DNA from: Dyadobacter sp. LHD-138
Lineage (GTDB): Bacteria > Bacteroidota > Bacteroidia > Cytophagales > Spirosomataceae
Direction: 5' to 3'
DNA: 64,000 bases
NCBI RefSeq assembly: GCF_030929615.1
Contig: NZ_JAVFVU010000013.1
Location: 159,553 to 223,552 of the forward strand
The notes beneath the pieces are model-generated. The model was not told the DNA's origin and did not search any database. It worked only from the letters and a program-made list of their open reading frames with translations. The position numbers and the translations under genes were made by a program. This document shows positions 7,504 to 17,262 of the stretch, piece after piece. Position 1 is the first letter of the stretch; each line of letters opens with the position of its first letter.

Positions 7504-9219
7504 TTATAAATTCTGTTTTTTCAATTCTTCCACCGCGTGGTTTGCTGCTCGGGCCGTCATGGCCATGTACGTGATCGAAGGGTTTACGCAAGAGGATGAA
7601 ACCATTGCGGCTCCGTCCGTTACGAAAACATTTTTACATTCATGCACCTGGTTAAATTTGTTCAGTACCGACGTTTTTGGGTCTTTTCCCATACGTGCCG
7701 TTCCCATATCGTGAATCCCCAGGCCCGGATGTGTATCCTGCCGATTGAAACCTGATACATTTTTGAAACCGGCCGCTTCCAGCATTTCCACTGCGGAATG
7801 CATCATGTCTTTTCGCATGGCGAGTTCGTTTTCGCCAAATGCAGCATCAAAAACGATCATCGGGATTCCCCATTTGTCTTTTTTGTCCTTATCGAGAAAC
7901 ATACGGTTGGAAGGATCCGGTAATATTTCACCAAAACCGCCAAAACCCATCGTCCAGCTTCCCGGACGTGTCATGTCTTCCTTAAAACTTGCTCCGAATC
8001 CACCCGTGGTAATACCCCGTTTCCAGTCACTTTTGCTGGCTCCGCCCTGATAGCCATAACCCCGAAGGAAATCTTTTTTATCTGTTCCCCAGTTTCTGAA
8101 ACGCGGAATGTACAGCGCATTCGGCCTTTGTCCGAACACATAATCATTTTCAAACCCGTCAATGGTCGCGTTGGCACCTACGCCCAGGTGATGGTCCATG
8201 ATATTGCGACCGACCTGGTCTGAGTCGTTGCCGAGGCCCGTTGAAAAACGGGCAGATTTTGAGTTTAACAACAAAGCTGCCGAATTCATCGAACCCGCAT
8301 TCAGAAAGACAATTTTGGCAAAAAACTCTTCGACAGCCATTGTGTTCTGGTTGATCACACGCACACCTTTTGCCCTTTTTGTTCTTTCATCGTAAATGAT
8401 TTCGCTGGCAATGGTATCATGCAAAACGGTCAGTTTTTGTGTTTTTCGGGCCGCTGGTATCGAGCCGGACAAAGAGCTGTAATACGCGCCATAAGGACAA
8501 CCGCGGGCACATTTGCTCCGATACTGGCAAGAGGCACGACCAAGGTCCGTGTGCCATGGCTGCGGTTTGGTCAGGTTTGCAATCCGTCCGATTGTTACGG
8601 GACGGCTCAGTTTTTTCATCATTGTCTCCTTGAAATAAAGTTCAGGAGCGCTCATCGGCATAGCGGGCAGATAGTGTCCGTCCGGCAATACTTCCCAGCC
8701 TTCTTTTTGTCCGCTGATGCCTACAAATTTTTCGACATGCGTATACCAGGGTTCAAGGTCTTCATAACGGATCGGCCAGTCGATCGCGATGCCTTCCTTT
8801 GCGTTGGCTTCAAAATCTTTCTTGTTCATCCGGTACGACTGTCTTCCCCAGTGCATCGATTTTCCGCCGGTATGATAGGCTCTGATCCAGTCAAAAGGAC
8901 GTTTTTCAATGTATGGATTTTTTTTGTCGTCTGTGAAAAACTCCCCGGTTTCCTCATTGGCCAGATTCCCGAAACGGCTGTTTGCCCAGTATTCTTCTGC
9001 CGATTGAATTGAAACTTTTCCCCTGTGTTCAAATTCCCAGGGCCCTTTCATGGCTGTGTCGTAATCTTCGATGTGTTTGACCTCCCGGCCTCGTTCGATC
9101 ATTAAGACCTGTAAGCCTCGTTCGGTAAGTTCTTTGGCAGCTATCCCCCCGGTCATTCCAGAACCGATCACAATGGCATCGTAGGTGCGGGCTTTATCTG
9201 CTTTGATGTTTAAATTCAT
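7504..9219 (-). CDS. GMC-family FAD-dependent oxidoreductase
   Basis: The 571-residue flavoprotein has the FAD-binding motif GSGMTGGIAAKEL near residue 19, ERGRE at the end of the second strand, and GGKSMHWGRQ. The C-terminal catalytic region contains H503 (GLGIHDMGTARMG) and N546 (SCVNPSITYMA). A CxxxC cluster (CQYRSKCARGCPYG) occurs in its middle. Members oxidise alcohols, sugars or lactols using FAD. No export signal is visible; the Tat-signal small subunit encoded just upstream could carry it across the membrane, as in gluconate/sorbitol dehydrogenases. The substrate cannot be told from sequence. Confidence 0.88.
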   Translation of the reverse strand: MNLNIKADKARTYDAIVIGSGMTGGIAAKELTERGLQVLMIERGREVKHIEDYDTAMKGPWEFEHRGKVSIQSAEEYWANSRFGNLANEETGEFFTDDKKNPYIEKRPFDWIRAYHTGGKSMHWGRQSYRMNKKDFEANAKEGIAIDWPIRYEDLEPWYTHVEKFVGISGQKEGWEVLPDGHYLPAMPMSAPELYFKETMMKKLSRPVTIGRIANLTKPQPWHTDLGRASCQYRSKCARGCPYGAYYSSLSGSIPAARKTQKLTVLHDTIASEIIYDERTKRAKGVRVINQNTMAVEEFFAKIVFLNAGSMNSAALLLNSKSARFSTGLGNDSDQVGRNIMDHHLGVGANATIDGFENDYVFGQRPNALYIPRFRNWGTDKKDFLRGYGYQGGASKSDWKRGITTGGFGASFKEDMTRPGSWTMGFGGFGEILPDPSNRMFLDKDKKDKWGIPMIVFDAAFGENELAMRKDMMHSAVEMLEAAGFKNVSGFNRQDTHPGLGIHDMGTARMGKDPKTSVLNKFNQVHECKNVFVTDGAAMVSSSCVNPSITYMAMTARAANHAVEELKKQNL

Positions 9220-9234
9220 GGTGCTTGCAATCGG

Positions 9235-9843
9235 CTAGTATGCGAATGATTTTTGATTGGGTTTTTGCTTGATCATTTCCAGTTTTCCGGGAATTGGCAC
9301 GTATTCGAAAGACGATTTTATTCCTTCTTCCGAAGTAAAATAACCAAGCATCGTAAGCTCTTTCATCAGTCGCCAATAAGGCAGGCCTTTGGCTTGCGCC
9401 GCCATTTGCTCGCGGTCCTCATTGTCGCCCATTTTCGTTTGTTGCACCTGATAGACCTTCATCTGTTCCACCGCATTGCGTTCCACCTCTTTGAGTATAT
9501 CAGTTCTCAGGGCTTGATTCAGCGACAAAAACTGTTTTTGTTCGAGCTCTTTAATGCCTTCGACGAAACTGATATGTTCCGCTTGTTTGTAGCAATCCCG
9601 AAGCATCATGACAATAAAGGCCGGAACACCCGTATCCTTGGCACCGGGCGTGCTGGTTTTGGGAATGATCAGTTCGGCAACTTCGGCAACAATCAGTTTT
9701 TGATTTTCGGTTAAGGTAAAATCGGCAATCGAAGCTTTCGTGGCTGCATTGCTTTCCCAATGATTCATTGCGAGCAGGGTGGGGGCAGAAAACGTTCCTC
9801 CCATCATGAAAGCAACACTTTTTATGGCATCTCTTCTGTTCAT
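9235..9843 (-). CDS. Gluconate 2-dehydrogenase subunit 3 family protein (Tat signal)
   Basis: This 202-residue protein begins MNRRDAIKSVAFMMGG, a twin-arginine signal. The mature part contains LTENQKLIVAEVAELIIPKT followed by PGAKDTGVPAFI, the hallmark of the small (gamma) subunit of membrane-bound gluconate 2-dehydrogenase-type enzymes. It lies 15 nt upstream of the GMC oxidoreductase on the same strand, so the two form a catalytic-small subunit pair. The usual third component, a multihaem cytochrome c, is not encoded here, so the electron acceptor is unknown. Confidence 0.87.
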   Translation of the reverse strand: MNRRDAIKSVAFMMGGTFSAPTLLAMNHWESNAATKASIADFTLTENQKLIVAEVAELIIPKTSTPGAKDTGVPAFIVMMLRDCYKQAEHISFVEGIKELEQKQFLSLNQALRTDILKEVERNAVEQMKVYQVQQTKMGDNEDREQMAAQAKGLPYWRLMKELTMLGYFTSEEGIKSSFEYVPIPGKLEMIKQKPNQKSFAY

Positions 9844-9880
9844 TATTCTTTGAATTTATACGCCGATAATTGATTTTAAT

Positions 9881-9930
9881 GTAGTTTTTTATCCGTCCGA
9901 TGGCTGAAAAAGCCGTCGGACGGAGTCGCC
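9881..9930. repeat. Dispersed palindromic element, copy 1
   Basis: A hairpin-forming sequence (ATCCGTCCGATGGCT, a short A-rich loop, then AGCCGTCGGACGG) is preceded by GTAGTTTTTT. A second copy in opposite orientation lies at 24221-24269 and shares both the palindrome and the flank (TAAAAAACTAC). It could also act as a terminator, but the shared flanks point to a repeat family. The rest of the 328-nt gap to 10172 holds only a likely promoter. Confidence 0.7.
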
Positions 9931-10055
9931 GGTCAGAAAAAAAGTATCGAACTCCAAATCCCTCCGGCCTGTCGTTACTTAAAGAAATGAACAGCGCATA
10001 AATACTTTATGGATCAATGGTGAAATTTAGCAAGGAAAAGAAAATGGCTAATACA

Positions 10056-10087
10056 TTGAAATCAGAAGGTTTGGGAAGTTACTTTTG
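10056..10087 (+). promoter_or_regulatory. Promoter of the ytxJ-like gene
   Basis: A TTG (10056-10058) and TACTTTTG (10080-10087) separated by 21 nt fit the Bacteroidota -33/-7 pattern TTG-N17-23-TAnnTTTG. The ATG chosen for the next gene is 85 nt downstream. Confidence 0.5.
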
Positions 10088-10171
10088 TATTTATTTATAA
10101 TACTTTTAAACTGCAAACACTCGTTTTTTGTTACCATTGCAACAAACGATTTATCATTTGACTTTTTAAGC

Positions 10172-10513
10172 ATGACCTGGAAAACAGTAACCACAGAAGC
10201 AGACGTTCAAGACCTTCTTAATACAGATCAGTATTCGCTCATTTACAAGCATAGTCCCCGCTGCATGACCAGTCTGATGGCTTTCCGCAATATGAAATCT
10301 GGATCAGAATCCGATTACAGCATTCCCTTTCATATCGTAGACGTGATCCAGAATCGTGAGGTTTCAGGGCTTATTGCGAAAACTTTCGCCGTGAAGCACG
10401 AATCACCTCAGGTTTTAATCGTAAAAAACGGCGCCTGTGTTTTCGACATATCGCATGAAGACATCGTTTTAAGGGATATTGTTAAAAAAATTAATCACCT
10501 GAATGAGGCATAA
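10172..10513 (+). CDS. ytxJ: Bacillithiol-system redox protein, YtxJ family
   Basis: The start at 10172 (MTWKTVTTEADVQ) gives a 113-residue cytoplasmic protein; the in-frame extension to 10085 begins inside the presumed promoter. The thioredoxin-like fold carries the monothiol motif YKHSPRCMTS with C31, and VKHESPQVLIVKNG, which matches a cis-Pro site. In Firmicutes and Bacteroidota, YtxJ-like proteins are thought to reduce bacillithiolated proteins (bacilliredoxin-type). This implies that the organism uses bacillithiol. No bacillithiol synthesis gene is in the window. Confidence 0.83.
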   Translation: MTWKTVTTEADVQDLLNTDQYSLIYKHSPRCMTSLMAFRNMKSGSESDYSIPFHIVDVIQNREVSGLIAKTFAVKHESPQVLIVKNGACVFDISHEDIVLRDIVKKINHLNEA

Positions 10514-10560
10514 CCGTTCTTTCTTAGTCGTTTTTACAGATTAAACCAATTCATCCGCGC

Positions 10561-11127
10561 GTGAAAAGAATTCTTGTTGTTTGCCTTTTTCTAATTTCAG
10601 TCTGTCAGTTTAGTTTTGGACAGGATGGTTATCTGCCTCTTGACAATAAAAAAAACGCGTTCTATTCGGATGTGGGTTCCATGGATCAGACCAAAGATGG
10701 GCTGTTTGGCAATGCGCAGAAGTGGGTGGTGAGATCTTTCGGGAATTATGAAAATGCTGTGGATCACGAGGATCGTATAGGCGGAAAGCTGGTTGTTAAA
10801 ACATACGCACCGATTTCCTCTCCCTCGTTTGAGTACCTTCGTTTTACGATGACGATTACGTGCAGCGATAATAAATACCTGGCCAGCATAACGGAACTGG
10901 AAGGAATTGCCAAAACGCAGACGGTAACCAAACTTGGCCAGCAACAAAATGATGCTATTCTTGAAAAATCGATGGTTGTAAAAACCGAAACCAACAGGAA
11001 GAAAAAGGTTATTGCGGAAAACCTGCTGAATGAGGCAAAAGCCGATAATGATCACGTCAATCAGGTTATGTTCAGCTTGCTTGCTTCGTTGAAACAGACG
11101 ATGCTGTCGAAGGGAGAAAGTGAGTAG
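10561..11127 (+). CDS. Secreted DUF4468-like protein
   Basis: A GTG start (GTGAAAAGA) directly precedes a signal peptide (MKRILVVCLFLISVCQFSFG), giving 188 residues. The mature protein has an AxYS...AQKWVVRSFGNY segment and DRIGGKLVVKTYAP, a layout seen in DUF4468 'TBP-like' secreted proteins of Bacteroidota. The C-terminal third is helical and charged. It follows the YtxJ gene by 47 nt on the same strand, but shared function is not obvious. After it, 271 nt without a visible gene lead to the NIPSNAP gene. Confidence 0.6.
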   Translation: MKRILVVCLFLISVCQFSFGQDGYLPLDNKKNAFYSDVGSMDQTKDGLFGNAQKWVVRSFGNYENAVDHEDRIGGKLVVKTYAPISSPSFEYLRFTMTITCSDNKYLASITELEGIAKTQTVTKLGQQQNDAILEKSMVVKTETNRKKKVIAENLLNEAKADNDHVNQVMFSLLASLKQTMLSKGESE

Positions 11128-11398
11128 GGCACAGTGGAGGCTTCGTTTTAGCAGATTAACAACGAGCGAAGCAAACCAGCAAATAACGTCGGACCGGGAA
11201 CAGATACTGTAATTAAAGCCTGGTTCCGTGGAATATACCGCTGCCTGAAAGAGGATACTTTTGAAAATTTGCTGATAAGAATGAGGGGTAGGTGACCTTG
11301 CTTGTATAAAATGTTTATTGGCTGATAGTCTGGTTCATAAGATTTATTTTCCTTATCATTACTAGTCGGATCAATTTATATATTAAACATTAGCCAAC

Positions 11399-12181
11399 AT
11401 GCAGCGTAGGAAATTTATTCAGTCTTCAATAGCGGTTACCGCAGGCACAGCAGCAGCCATTAGCCCTGCCAGAGCGGGAGATCAGTATGCACCACAAAAG
11501 GAAGTATATGAATGGCGTGAGTATGAAATGCGCTTCGGTTCCGATCAGTCGCAACTGGAAAATTATTTCAAAACGGCGCTTATTCCTGCGTTGAATAAAT
11601 ATGGCGTAAAAACAGTGGGTGTCTTTAAGGAATGGCGTCCGTCAGACCCTGCTAAATTCTATCTGCTGACTCCTTACGCTTCTCTTGATAGCTACCTTTC
11701 GGTCAATACAAAAGTAAAGGCAGACGCGGATTACATTAAAAATAGCGCGGCATACCATGGCATACCGGCTGACAAACCCATATACAACCGCTTTAATACG
11801 TGTTTGATTTCTGCTTTTGACGGTTTGCCTGCCATCGTGGTTCCGTCAGGCCAGCCGCGGATATTTGAACTGAGGACTTATGAAGGATACAGTGAAGATG
11901 CCGTGAGAAGGAAAATCAAAATGTTCCATGATGGAGAGTTTCCTATTTTTAACAGGGCGAAACTGAATCCCGTATTTGGTGGTGAAGTGATTGCCGGTGA
12001 TACCCAGCCGCGCCTTACTTACATGATCACATGCAGCAGTATGGAAGAGCGCGACAAAGGATGGGCTGCCTTCATCGCCGACCCGGAATGGAAAAAATTA
12101 GTATCAGATAACCAGTATGCAAATACCATTTCTAAAATTAGAAACACCTTTTTGGTTCCCACACCCTATTCGCAGGTTTAA
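11399..12181 (+). CDS. Tat-exported NIPSNAP family protein
   Basis: The 260-residue protein starts MQRRKFIQSSIAVTAGTAAA, a twin-arginine signal. Two NIPSNAP-type ferredoxin-like domains follow: YEWREYEMRFGSDQSQLENY at about residues 38-57, and IFELRTYEGYSEDAVRRKI at about 157-175. NIPSNAP proteins have no agreed enzymatic function. In Bacteroidota such exported forms are frequent near carbohydrate or oxidoreductase genes. It appears monocistronic. Confidence 0.87.
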   Translation: MQRRKFIQSSIAVTAGTAAAISPARAGDQYAPQKEVYEWREYEMRFGSDQSQLENYFKTALIPALNKYGVKTVGVFKEWRPSDPAKFYLLTPYASLDSYLSVNTKVKADADYIKNSAAYHGIPADKPIYNRFNTCLISAFDGLPAIVVPSGQPRIFELRTYEGYSEDAVRRKIKMFHDGEFPIFNRAKLNPVFGGEVIAGDTQPRLTYMITCSSMEERDKGWAAFIADPEWKKLVSDNQYANTISKIRNTFLVPTPYSQV

Positions 12182-12225
12182 CCTGGGTCAAAGCAACTAT
12201 TTAATAAATAGGAAGTGACAATAAT

Positions 12226-12801
12226 ATGAAAAGAGCAACCCGCGCTGACCGGAGTTTGGTGATCAATTTACTGAGTGCTGCTTTTGATGAAAATAAAAGT
12301 GTCAATTACATTATTCCACAGGACAATTTCCGGCAGAAACGGATCAGGGTTTTGATGGACTATTCTTTTGAAACCTGTTTTTTGTCAGGGGATATTTATT
12401 TATCAGACGATGAAAAAGCCTGCGCGCTGATATCTTTTCCGGATCGAAAAAAAAACAGCTTTCGATCGATTTTGGCTGATGTAAAGCTGATTTTTAAAGG
12501 AACCGGTTTTGGGAATATCTCAAAAGTACTGCGAAGAGAAAAAGCGATATCCAGCCATTATCCTAATAGCCCGATCTGTTATCTGTGGTTTATCGGCGTT
12601 TTACCTGAACATCAAAATCAGGGCATTGGCAGAAGGCTTTTAAACGAGATAATGGAGGATGCCGAAAATCTGGGCAGGCCGATTTATCTGGAAACTTCGA
12701 CAGAAAAGAACCTTCCCTGGTATCACAAAGCCGGTTTTACGATTTATCATCAAATGGATTTTGGCTATACTTTGAATCTGTTAAAGCGTGAATTTTTCTG
12801 A
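12226..12801 (+). CDS. GNAT-family N-acetyltransferase
   Basis: This 191-residue protein has the acetyl-CoA-binding signature IGVLPEHQNQGIGRRLLNEI (Q-x-x-G-I-G), preceded by the beta4 strand SPICYLWFIGV. The C-terminal part YLETSTEKNLPWYHKAGF is the usual beta5-alpha4 region. The substrate is unknown. The gene ends 9 nt before the convergent tolC-like gene, with no room for a separate terminator. Confidence 0.87.
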   Translation: MKRATRADRSLVINLLSAAFDENKSVNYIIPQDNFRQKRIRVLMDYSFETCFLSGDIYLSDDEKACALISFPDRKKNSFRSILADVKLIFKGTGFGNISKVLRREKAISSHYPNSPICYLWFIGVLPEHQNQGIGRRLLNEIMEDAENLGRPIYLETSTEKNLPWYHKAGFTIYHQMDFGYTLNLLKREFF

Positions 12802-12810
12802 AATCATACG

Positions 12811-14160
12811 TTATTCTTCGCCCATCAACCTTTGCAGGTCCGAAAAAGCGAGCCGGTAATTAAGTTGTGCCGAAAGTAAATCAGCCTCCGCTTTGGCAAG
12901 AAGCGATTTGGTATTCAGCAGGTCTGCCTGAATGTTTAACCCGGAAGCCTGTTTATCTTGCTGGATTTTTAATTCTTCATTTCGGTAGGCCAATGCCTTC
13001 TCGGCCACGGCAATCAACGCCGTGGCTTGGCTTAACTTCCGGTGCACTTTGGCAACATCGTTGGTAACCTGATCCTGGGTATTGGCAATGTTTTCCCGGG
13101 CCTGTTGCAGCAGGAAATTTCTTTGCTTTATCACCTGTTTGTTGGCTACAAGGTCCTGCAAATTCCATTTGAACTGCGCACCCAGAAATGGATTATTTGT
13201 GGGATACAACAAATTTCCGCTTTGATAAGAGTAGCCGGCGATCAAACCGATGTCGGGACGGTTGCTTTGTTGCGCTGCTTTTATGGCCTGTTGTGTTTTC
13301 AGCTGTCCAAGATTGGCAATTTTCAAATCGATGTTATTGGCTGTGGCACTTGAGGTATAACTTTCAAGCGAACCCGCCGGAACGGCAATTTTTTCCACGT
13401 TTGCAAGGACAAATCCATCCGTTTTAATGCCGGTAAGCTGCTTTAAATCCGCAGTGTAATCTTCCGACTGGATGTTTAATTTTAACAGATTTTGCTCTTC
13501 ATCCGCGATATTGGCTTGCAATCCTGCCTTATTTACATCAATCGTTTTTCCCGATAAAAGAGCACTTTCCACGTCATACAACTTCATTTGGGCGAGTTCT
13601 AATTTTGCCTGCGCTTCATCCTTTTGTTTTTGCACGATCAATAAACCATAATAAAGTCTTTCGACGGCCTGTTTAATCTGAAGGGAAGCCTTTGTTTTTT
13701 CCTGTTGGGCAAGCGTTACGTCGGTTTCGGCTATGGCGACACCGGTTTTTATTTTGCCCAATTGCGTTATCGGCTGATAAACACTGACACCGGCGTTGAA
13801 ATTATTATGTTTTCCCAGCGCAAACGTTTCTTCCTTATTCGGAAGTGCTATCGTTGTTCCATTGAGTGGCAATGCGCCAAAGGAGCCTTGTGGAATCACC
13901 AGCGCACCCAGGTTAGCGTTGTACTGATAGGTGGAACTGATCACCGCTGCGGGATATTTTTTAACGTGGTCCTCTTTCACTTTGGCCTGCTTTTCCTCAA
14001 TCTGCAATTTTTTGATATTCAGCAAATGATTGTTTTGCAAGGCCATATCAATGGCTTTCTGCAAATTCAATGGTTCGGTCTGTTGCGCTGAAACCTGACC
14101 CGTTGTCAAAAATAAAATATATAAAACGGCAATAAACTTCGTGAATATCCTAGTTCTCAT
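12811..14160 (-). CDS. TolC-family outer-membrane efflux protein
   Basis: The 449-residue protein begins with a signal peptide (MRTRIFTKFIAVLYILFLTT, then GQVSAQ). It has two long coiled-coil OEP repeats (about residues 30-220 and 270-445). It is the third gene of a minus-strand operon, and its first 11 nt overlap the end of the RND pump gene. It should form the outer-membrane channel of the tripartite pump encoded with it. Confidence 0.92.
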   Translation of the reverse strand: MRTRIFTKFIAVLYILFLTTGQVSAQQTEPLNLQKAIDMALQNNHLLNIKKLQIEEKQAKVKEDHVKKYPAAVISSTYQYNANLGALVIPQGSFGALPLNGTTIALPNKEETFALGKHNNFNAGVSVYQPITQLGKIKTGVAIAETDVTLAQQEKTKASLQIKQAVERLYYGLLIVQKQKDEAQAKLELAQMKLYDVESALLSGKTIDVNKAGLQANIADEEQNLLKLNIQSEDYTADLKQLTGIKTDGFVLANVEKIAVPAGSLESYTSSATANNIDLKIANLGQLKTQQAIKAAQQSNRPDIGLIAGYSYQSGNLLYPTNNPFLGAQFKWNLQDLVANKQVIKQRNFLLQQARENIANTQDQVTNDVAKVHRKLSQATALIAVAEKALAYRNEELKIQQDKQASGLNIQADLLNTKSLLAKAEADLLSAQLNYRLAFSDLQRLMGEE

Positions 14161-17100
14161 GGCTTTCTGAATTAGCGGTTACCATTAATTCTTTTTTGTC
14201 TTTTGGCTTAATAATGGCGATGTAAAGTACCGGAACGGTCAGCAAAGCCATCACCATCGACCAGATCACACCCACCGCGATGACACTGGCGAGCGGACTC
14301 CACATCGGCGATCCCGACAAAATCATGGGAAGAACCCCGATGGCTGCGGCCATGGCCGTCAGAAAAATAGGGCGGAGGCGTCGTCTGCCTGATTCAATGG
14401 CGGCAGTCCGTATATCCATGCCATGGGTTAACAATTCGTTGGTATGATCCACGAGGATAATCGCGTTACGCACCACAATACCGGATAAACTGATCAGGCC
14501 GACAAAGGCCGTAAATCCAAAATTGTTATTTGTAATATATAATCCAATCAGCGCGCCGAAAAGACTTAAAGGGATGGTCAGCATCACCAGCCCTGCCTCT
14601 TTTAAACTACGGAACTGGAACAACAGGATGAAAAAAATCAATACGAGACTGATGGCCAAAACCACCATCATCTGACTGAATGTCTCGTTTTTGTTAAATT
14701 GCTCGCCGCCGTATTCGATACGGTAACCGGCAGGAAGTTGCAAAGCCGCAATTTTCGGCTTTACCTCCTTCACCAGGTCAGCGGGAAGCACGTCGCCTGT
14801 CGTTTCACTTAGCACAGTTAGCGTTCTAACACCGTTTCTGTGCATGATTTTTCCGGTTTGCCACTGTGGTTTCAGCTCGGCAATTTGCCGTAGCGGTACA
14901 CTGGCGTCCGTGACCGGAGAAGCCAGATAAGTATTTTCCAGATCATTGGAAGTTTGCCTGTTTTTTTCGTCAAGCCTGAAAACGATGTCCAGCGGATTGT
15001 TTCCCTCGTACATCGTAGAAACGGGAGCGCCGTTGAAGCCGGTGTAAACCATTTGCGATATACTGCCCGTGGTAAATCCCAGGCGGTTTGCTTCGTCTTT
15101 CAACTGGATGCTGATGCCGTAATAATCTTCTTTAAAATCGGAGCGGACCATGGCGCTTCCGTTTGCTTTTTTCAAAATATCCTGCACCTGAGCGCCGATT
15201 TGTTTTAGCCGGTTAATGTCATCGCCAACAATCCTGACCTCCACGGGCGACTTATAAGGGGAGCCCTGCTGCATCAGCTTAACCTGCGGCGAACCTTCCG
15301 GGATCAGGTTTTCGATCTTTCCTTCGAGCTCGTGGGCAAAAGTTTCAGCCGTTTTGTCGTCAGTCGTATTGATCAATATCTGCGCATAATTGGTTACTGG
15401 TACTTCCGGAGAGAAATTGTAATAGAACCGGGGCGCACTTGTGCCGGTAAAAGTGGCATAGGAAGTCACTCTTTTATCGTCTTTAATCAGTTTTTCTGCT
15501 TTAAGAATGGCCTGCTCTGTTTTATCGAGTTTGGTACCGGTTGGCATCCACAATTCGATTACAAACTGATTGCGCTCAGCCGCCGGGAAAAACTTCTGTT
15601 TGATACCCTGATAGACAAATAATGATAAAACAATGGTTGCCATACTGAACCCAATGGTTATGGCCGAATGTTTTACGCACCAGTCCAGGGCTACGTTATA
15701 ACCATTTTGCATCCGATCGAGCAGCGTGACGCGTTTTTTCTTATTGGCTGCTTCATCGTTGTGGTCATGTAAACCTTTTTTGATAAATGTGTAACAAAGC
15801 AGTGGCGTCAGGATCATTGCTACGATGAACGACGAGGCCAGGGCAATTGCTACGGTTACGGGCAACGCATGAATAAATTCTCCAACTGATCCCGTGAGGA
15901 TCACCATGGGCATAAAGGAGGCAATGATCGTGACCGTCGCAGCCAGAACGGGAACGACCAGGTCTGTCGCACTTCGCCAGGCGGCCGTCCACCGATCGAT
16001 TCCTTCATCGAGCAGCTCGACATAATTATCGGCGATCACAATGGCGTCATCCACCACCATCCCCAAAACCACAATAAGCGCGGCCAGCGAAACCTGATGC
16101 AATTCTATGCCAAAGGCATTAAGCAGCGCGAATGTCACAGCTACGGTCATTGGTATAGCCATGGCGGCCACTGCGGCAATTCGGAGTGGAAGCAGTAAAA
16201 TAACAACAATGACGACCGAGAAGATAGCCAGAAAAAACTCATGGATAAAATGTGAAATGTTTTCATCCACCAGTTTGGGCTGGTTGACAATCGTGGTAAT
16301 TTTGACATCACCGGGCAGCAATTTTTTAGTTTCTTCCAATTTTTTGGTCACTTCATCGCCAAATTTCACGATATTATTTCCTTCCTGCATTTGCACCGCA
16401 AGCATCATGGCGTTATGGCCGTTGACGGTGGTTTTACTGGTTGGTTCGGCGTACTCGCGGGTGATATTGGCAATGTCGCCCAGCCGTATCAATTCTCCTG
16501 TTTTGGATGAACCGACAATCTGGTTGGCGATTTCGTTTTCCGTGTTGTAATAGCCGGAAGTATAAAGCGGTGTTTGGCTGCTGGCAGTTTTAATATCACC
16601 GGTTGGACTGATCACATTTTGTGATTGCAGGACCTGAACCACCTGCGACAATTTAACGCCGTATTGTGATAGTTTTTCAGAATTTGAAGTCACCGTAAGC
16701 TGTTCCTTTTGCTCGCCAATCCGTTTTATTTTGGACACGGATTTAATCGTACGGAGGTTATCTTCCAGTTTTTGGATATAATCTTTCAGCTGCGAATAAG
16801 TGGCGTTATCACTTTCAATTCCGATCACGAGTGCTTCTGTATCGCCGAAATCAGAGTTTACAATCGGTCCTTTTACGCCTTTGGGGAAATCGACCGTCCG
16901 GGCTACGAGCAGCTGATGCCGTAGTTTACTCCAAAAGACATCCGGGTTTTTGACATTTTCACCCAGCTCGACATTCACAACAACCATCCCGTCCTGAGAC
17001 GTCGAGTAGGTTTTGTCCTTTCTTATTTCTTCAAACTGAAAAAGATATTGTTCCAGTTTTTTGGTCACCTGATCCTCTACCTGCGTGGAATTTGCACCCG

Positions 17101-17254
17101 GATAAAAGGCCAGAACGAGTCCTTGTCTGACTGTAATTTTCGGATCCTCGCGGCGTGGCATGTTCAAAAGCGAATTCACTCCAACCGCAAAGACCAGAAG
17201 CAATACCGACAGGGTTACCTGCGGATATTTTAAAGATGATTTTACGAAATTCAT
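14150..17254 (-). CDS. RND-family efflux pump permease (AcrB/HAE1-like)
   Basis: This is a full-length (1034 aa) inner-membrane RND transporter. TM1 is at the N-terminus (LKYPQVTLSVLLLVFAVGV), followed by the first large periplasmic loop. TM2-6 include VVLGMVVDDAIVIADNY, whose paired aspartates carry protons in AcrB. A second loop and a second TM block end in VIWSMVMALLTVPVLYIAIIK. Substrates are unpredictable; the overall look is that of the hydrophobe/drug (HAE1) branch and not the metal (HME) branch. It sits between its adaptor (8-nt gap) and TolC (11-nt overlap). Confidence 0.93.
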   Translation of the reverse strand: MNFVKSSLKYPQVTLSVLLLVFAVGVNSLLNMPRREDPKITVRQGLVLAFYPGANSTQVEDQVTKKLEQYLFQFEEIRKDKTYSTSQDGMVVVNVELGENVKNPDVFWSKLRHQLLVARTVDFPKGVKGPIVNSDFGDTEALVIGIESDNATYSQLKDYIQKLEDNLRTIKSVSKIKRIGEQKEQLTVTSNSEKLSQYGVKLSQVVQVLQSQNVISPTGDIKTASSQTPLYTSGYYNTENEIANQIVGSSKTGELIRLGDIANITREYAEPTSKTTVNGHNAMMLAVQMQEGNNIVKFGDEVTKKLEETKKLLPGDVKITTIVNQPKLVDENISHFIHEFFLAIFSVVIVVILLLPLRIAAVAAMAIPMTVAVTFALLNAFGIELHQVSLAALIVVLGMVVDDAIVIADNYVELLDEGIDRWTAAWRSATDLVVPVLAATVTIIASFMPMVILTGSVGEFIHALPVTVAIALASSFIVAMILTPLLCYTFIKKGLHDHNDEAANKKKRVTLLDRMQNGYNVALDWCVKHSAITIGFSMATIVLSLFVYQGIKQKFFPAAERNQFVIELWMPTGTKLDKTEQAILKAEKLIKDDKRVTSYATFTGTSAPRFYYNFSPEVPVTNYAQILINTTDDKTAETFAHELEGKIENLIPEGSPQVKLMQQGSPYKSPVEVRIVGDDINRLKQIGAQVQDILKKANGSAMVRSDFKEDYYGISIQLKDEANRLGFTTGSISQMVYTGFNGAPVSTMYEGNNPLDIVFRLDEKNRQTSNDLENTYLASPVTDASVPLRQIAELKPQWQTGKIMHRNGVRTLTVLSETTGDVLPADLVKEVKPKIAALQLPAGYRIEYGGEQFNKNETFSQMMVVLAISLVLIFFILLFQFRSLKEAGLVMLTIPLSLFGALIGLYITNNNFGFTAFVGLISLSGIVVRNAIILVDHTNELLTHGMDIRTAAIESGRRRLRPIFLTAMAAAIGVLPMILSGSPMWSPLASVIAVGVIWSMVMALLTVPVLYIAIIKPKDKKELMVTANSESHEN

Positions 17255-17262
17255 GGCTTTGG

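Noticed and set aside
10597..11055. Long antisense frames opposite several genes, for example opposite the DUF4468-like gene
   Set aside because: They mirror strong coding frames on the other strand and have no promoter, signal or domain of their own.
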